From Achromobacter sp. UMC46 (GTDB lineage: Bacteria > Pseudomonadota > Gammaproteobacteria > Burkholderiales > Burkholderiaceae_B), in NCBI RefSeq assembly GCF_014170335.1, contig NZ_LZZS01000042.1, positions 89,020-153,019 on the forward strand: 64,000 nucleotides of DNA, written 5' to 3'. The position numbers and the translations under genes were made by a program. Numbering within the stretch: position 1 is the first letter of the stretch; the number at the start of each line of letters is the position of its first letter. Shown one piece after another: positions 61,928 to 64,000 of this stretch. The notes below the pieces were generated by a model. The model did no database searches, had not been told where the DNA came from, and saw only the letters and a list, made by a program, of their open reading frames with translations.

Positions 61928-62686
61928 TCAAATCGCAGGAATCACCTGCTGCGCGATGCGGCGCGCCACTTCGCGGATGCCGTCCGTCACGGCGCGCCGG
62001 TGGGCGTCGTCCAGCCGGTCGGTGGGGATGGACGTGCTGACCGCCGCCCGCTTGCCCAGCGGGGTCACGCCCACATAGGCGGCGTAGCAGACGAGGCCCG
62101 TCGCCATTTCCTCGTGGTCCTGGCCCAGCCCGGTCTGGCGCACCTGGTCCAGTTCGCGGTAGAGCGCGTCCGGCGTGGCCAGCGTGCGGTCGGTGACGCG
62201 CGGCAGTTCCGCCGGCACACGGGCGGCCAGTTCGTCCGGGGGCAGGTTGGCCAGCAGCGCCTTGCCCAGCGCGCAGGCGTGCGCGGGCAGCCGCAAGCCC
62301 AGGTCCGACACCAGCCGCACGGGGCGGCGGGCGTCCTCGCGGGCAAGGTAGACCACGTCGAAGCCATCCAGCACCGCCAACTGCACGACTTCGTTGCAGC
62401 GGGCGACGAAATCGCCGGCGGCCGCGTGGAAGGCTGCCGCCAGGCCGTCGTGGCGCAGATAGGCGGCGCCCAACGCCATCAATTCGATGCCGATGACGTA
62501 GCCGCCATCCTTGCGTTCGATCCACCGGCGCTGCTCCAGGCAATCCAGCAACAGGTAGAGCGTGCTTTTGGCCAATTGGCAGGCCTGGGCCAGTTCCGCC
62601 GCCTTGGCGGGCGTGCGGCGCCCGGCAAGCACCCGCAGGATGTCGTGCGTGCGCCGAATGGCGGGAACGTCGTAATCAGTGGCCAT
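61928..62686 (-). CDS. IclR-family transcriptional regulator
   Basis: 252 residues from the ATG at 62686; an upstream ATG at 62707 lies inside a palindrome and is less likely. N-terminal winged helix (RRTHDILRVLAGRRTPAKAA, QLAKSTLYLLLDCLEQRRWI), then the IclR effector domain with RLPAHACALGKALLANLPPD and GVTPLGKRAAVSTSIPTDR. Divergent from the FAH-family gene, its probable target. Confidence 0.93.
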   Translation of the reverse strand: MATDYDVPAIRRTHDILRVLAGRRTPAKAAELAQACQLAKSTLYLLLDCLEQRRWIERKDGGYVIGIELMALGAAYLRHDGLAAAFHAAAGDFVARCNEVVQLAVLDGFDVVYLAREDARRPVRLVSDLGLRLPAHACALGKALLANLPPDELAARVPAELPRVTDRTLATPDALYRELDQVRQTGLGQDHEEMATGLVCYAAYVGVTPLGKRAAVSTSIPTDRLDDAHRRAVTDGIREVARRIAQQVIPAI

Positions 62687-62698
62687 GGGCGGTTTGTT

Positions 62699-62733
62699 TT
62701 CCAACATATTGGAACGAAATTCAGGATGTTGGA
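62699..62733. promoter_or_regulatory. IclR-type operator with repeated half-sites
   Basis: TTCCAA-CATA-TTGGAA (62699-62714) is a perfect inverted repeat, and TCCAACAT (62700-62707) is repeated inverted as ATGTTGGA (62726-62733). It lies between the divergent IclR regulator and the FAH-family gene. Confidence 0.6.
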
Positions 62734-62840
62734 CATGATAAGGCCATTCCCCTAGACTCGTGCTCCATCAATGCCATGCCGGATCGCAGGCCAATCATTG
62801 GCAACGCACGGCGACGGCACGCACAACGCGAGGAGACACC

Positions 62841-63995
62841 ATGAACCAGCAAGACACGTTGCCGTCCGATCTGCCGCAGGCGCTGCTGGTGGGCCGGGTT
62901 TGGCGTCCGGCACCCGTGAACGGCCCCAGCGTCGTGGTGGTGCGCGACGGCGAAGTTTTCGACATCACCGCCGTCGCGCCCACCGTGGCCGACCTCCTGG
63001 ACCGTGCCGACCGTGTGGAGGTCGCGCGCAATGCCCGCGGGGAATCGCTGGGCGACGTGCGGCCGCTGATGGCCGCCACGCTGCAAGGCGGGGACGGGCC
63101 GCGCTTATTGGCGCCCTGCGATCTGCAACCCGTCAAGGCGGCCGGCGTCACCTTCGCCATCAGCCTGCTGGAGCGCATGATCGAAGAAGAGGCGGGTGGC
63201 GACGCCCGCCGCGCCGACGAGATCCGCGTGCGGATGCAGGCGCTGATCGGCTCGGACCTGTCGCGCCTGCGTCCGGGCTCCGCCCAGGCGGCAAGCCTGA
63301 AGGCTGGGCTGGTCGAACGCGGCCAGTGGTCGCAGTACCTGGAGGTGGGTATCGGCCCCGATGCCGAGATTTTCTCGAAGGCCCCGGCGATGGCGTCGGT
63401 GGGTTTCGGCGCGCAGATCGGCGTGCTGCCCGAATCCGAATGGAACAACCCGGAACCCGAAATCGTGCTGGCGGTGGACAGTCGGGGCGAGGTCGTGGGC
63501 GCCACCTTGGGCAACGACGTCAACCTGCGCGACATCGAAGGCCGCAGTGCCTTGCTGCTGACCAAGGCCAAGGACAACAACGGGTCATGCGCCATCGGCC
63601 CCTTCATCCGCCTGTTCGACGGCGATTTCGATATGGACAGCGTCCGCCAGGCCGACGTGTCGCTGCGCATCGACGGCGAGGACGGCTTCGCGCTGAGCGG
63701 CGTGAGCCATATGCGGGAAATCAGCCGCGATCCGCTGGACCTGGTGCGCCAGGCCTGTGGCGCGCATCACCAGTATCCCGACGGCTTCATGCTGTTCCTG
63801 GGCACGATGTTCTCGCCCAGCCAGGACCGCAAGGGGCCGGGCACGGGCTTCACGCACAAGCTGGGCGACCGCGTGGTGATCGCGTCCGAGCGCATCGGCG
63901 CGCTGGTCAACGAGGTGCAGCTGAGCACCGGGATCGCGCCGTGGACCTTCGGGGTGCGCGCGCTGTACGCCAATCTGGCGGGGCGCGGCCTGTAA
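62841..63995 (+). CDS. Fumarylacetoacetate hydrolase (FAH) family protein
   Basis: 384 residues from the ATG at 62841 (GGAGACACC upstream). FAH fold with GVTFAISLLERMIEEEAGGD, EIFSKAPAMASVGFGAQIGV, the metal site around NNPEPEIVLAV (Glu ligands) and GATLGNDVNLRDIEGRSALL. The family hydrolyses or decarboxylates 2-oxo acids and acylpyruvates; this longer form resembles those in sugar-acid or aromatic catabolism. Substrate unknown. Probably repressed by the divergent IclR protein. Confidence 0.9.
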   Translation: MNQQDTLPSDLPQALLVGRVWRPAPVNGPSVVVVRDGEVFDITAVAPTVADLLDRADRVEVARNARGESLGDVRPLMAATLQGGDGPRLLAPCDLQPVKAAGVTFAISLLERMIEEEAGGDARRADEIRVRMQALIGSDLSRLRPGSAQAASLKAGLVERGQWSQYLEVGIGPDAEIFSKAPAMASVGFGAQIGVLPESEWNNPEPEIVLAVDSRGEVVGATLGNDVNLRDIEGRSALLLTKAKDNNGSCAIGPFIRLFDGDFDMDSVRQADVSLRIDGEDGFALSGVSHMREISRDPLDLVRQACGAHHQYPDGFMLFLGTMFSPSQDRKGPGTGFTHKLGDRVVIASERIGALVNEVQLSTGIAPWTFGVRALYANLAGRGL

Positions 63996-64000
63996 CAGGA

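Overview
The window is GC-rich, densely coded chromosomal DNA from a betaproteobacterium, most likely an Alcaligenaceae member close to Achromobacter or Bordetella. Supporting signs are two Bug/TctC-type binding proteins, the rhodanese-grxC-secB-gpsA and rplU-rpmA-obgE-proB clusters, an rsmB-DUF4390-ntrYX-like-trkAH run, and very high third-position GC. This is judged by eye from gene content and order; no database search was possible.

Layout. 1-15.7 kb is core: the end of a large FAD/Fe-S oxidoreductase, a Bug receptor, a YggS protein, an aminotransferase with an amino-acid binding protein, HMG-CoA lyase, dprA, def-fmt, a run of small enzymes (CYTH, PPOX, HAD, NTF2-like, LOG), a bacterioferritin-like protein and rimO. 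From about 15.69 to 27.48 kb lies an AT-richer accessory island of about 11.8 kb whose genes are all on the minus strand. It sits inside the 5' end of rimO. The island supplies a replacement start for rimO on its left, and the displaced native rimO 5' fragment lies on its right.

The island carries an orphan VbhA-like antitoxin, an orphan HigA-like antitoxin, a HEPN-like/zinc-ribbon protein, a three-gene ABC-3C-type system (PD-(D/E)XK-like protein, middle component, SMC-like ATPase), an IS3 relic, an MltR-like protein, and a cassette of a large SIR2-like/P-loop (STAND-like) protein, a partner protein and an apparent 42-residue membrane peptide. No recombinase is visible in it. This is the likeliest place for a little-described antiphage system.

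27.6-52.8 kb returns to core: a NadS-like regulator, a LysE exporter, rsmB, DUF4390, an NtrY-like kinase with an NtrX-like regulator lacking the AAA+ domain, trkA/trkH, a YbdK-type ligase, a BioC-like methyltransferase, comF, trmL, a second Bug receptor, gpsA-secB-grxC-rhodanese, gpmA, an EnvC-like protein, a CtpA-type protease, a MoeB-like enzyme, a diguanylate cyclase, and a GntR regulator coupled to an FAD oxidoreductase. 52.8-54.27 kb has no intact gene and holds inverted repeats and an IS110 transposase fragment. 54.27-64 kb contains thiC with a TPP riboswitch, a SecD-like lipoprotein, two divergent regulators, proB-obgE-rpmA-rplU, and an IclR regulator divergent from an FAH-family enzyme.
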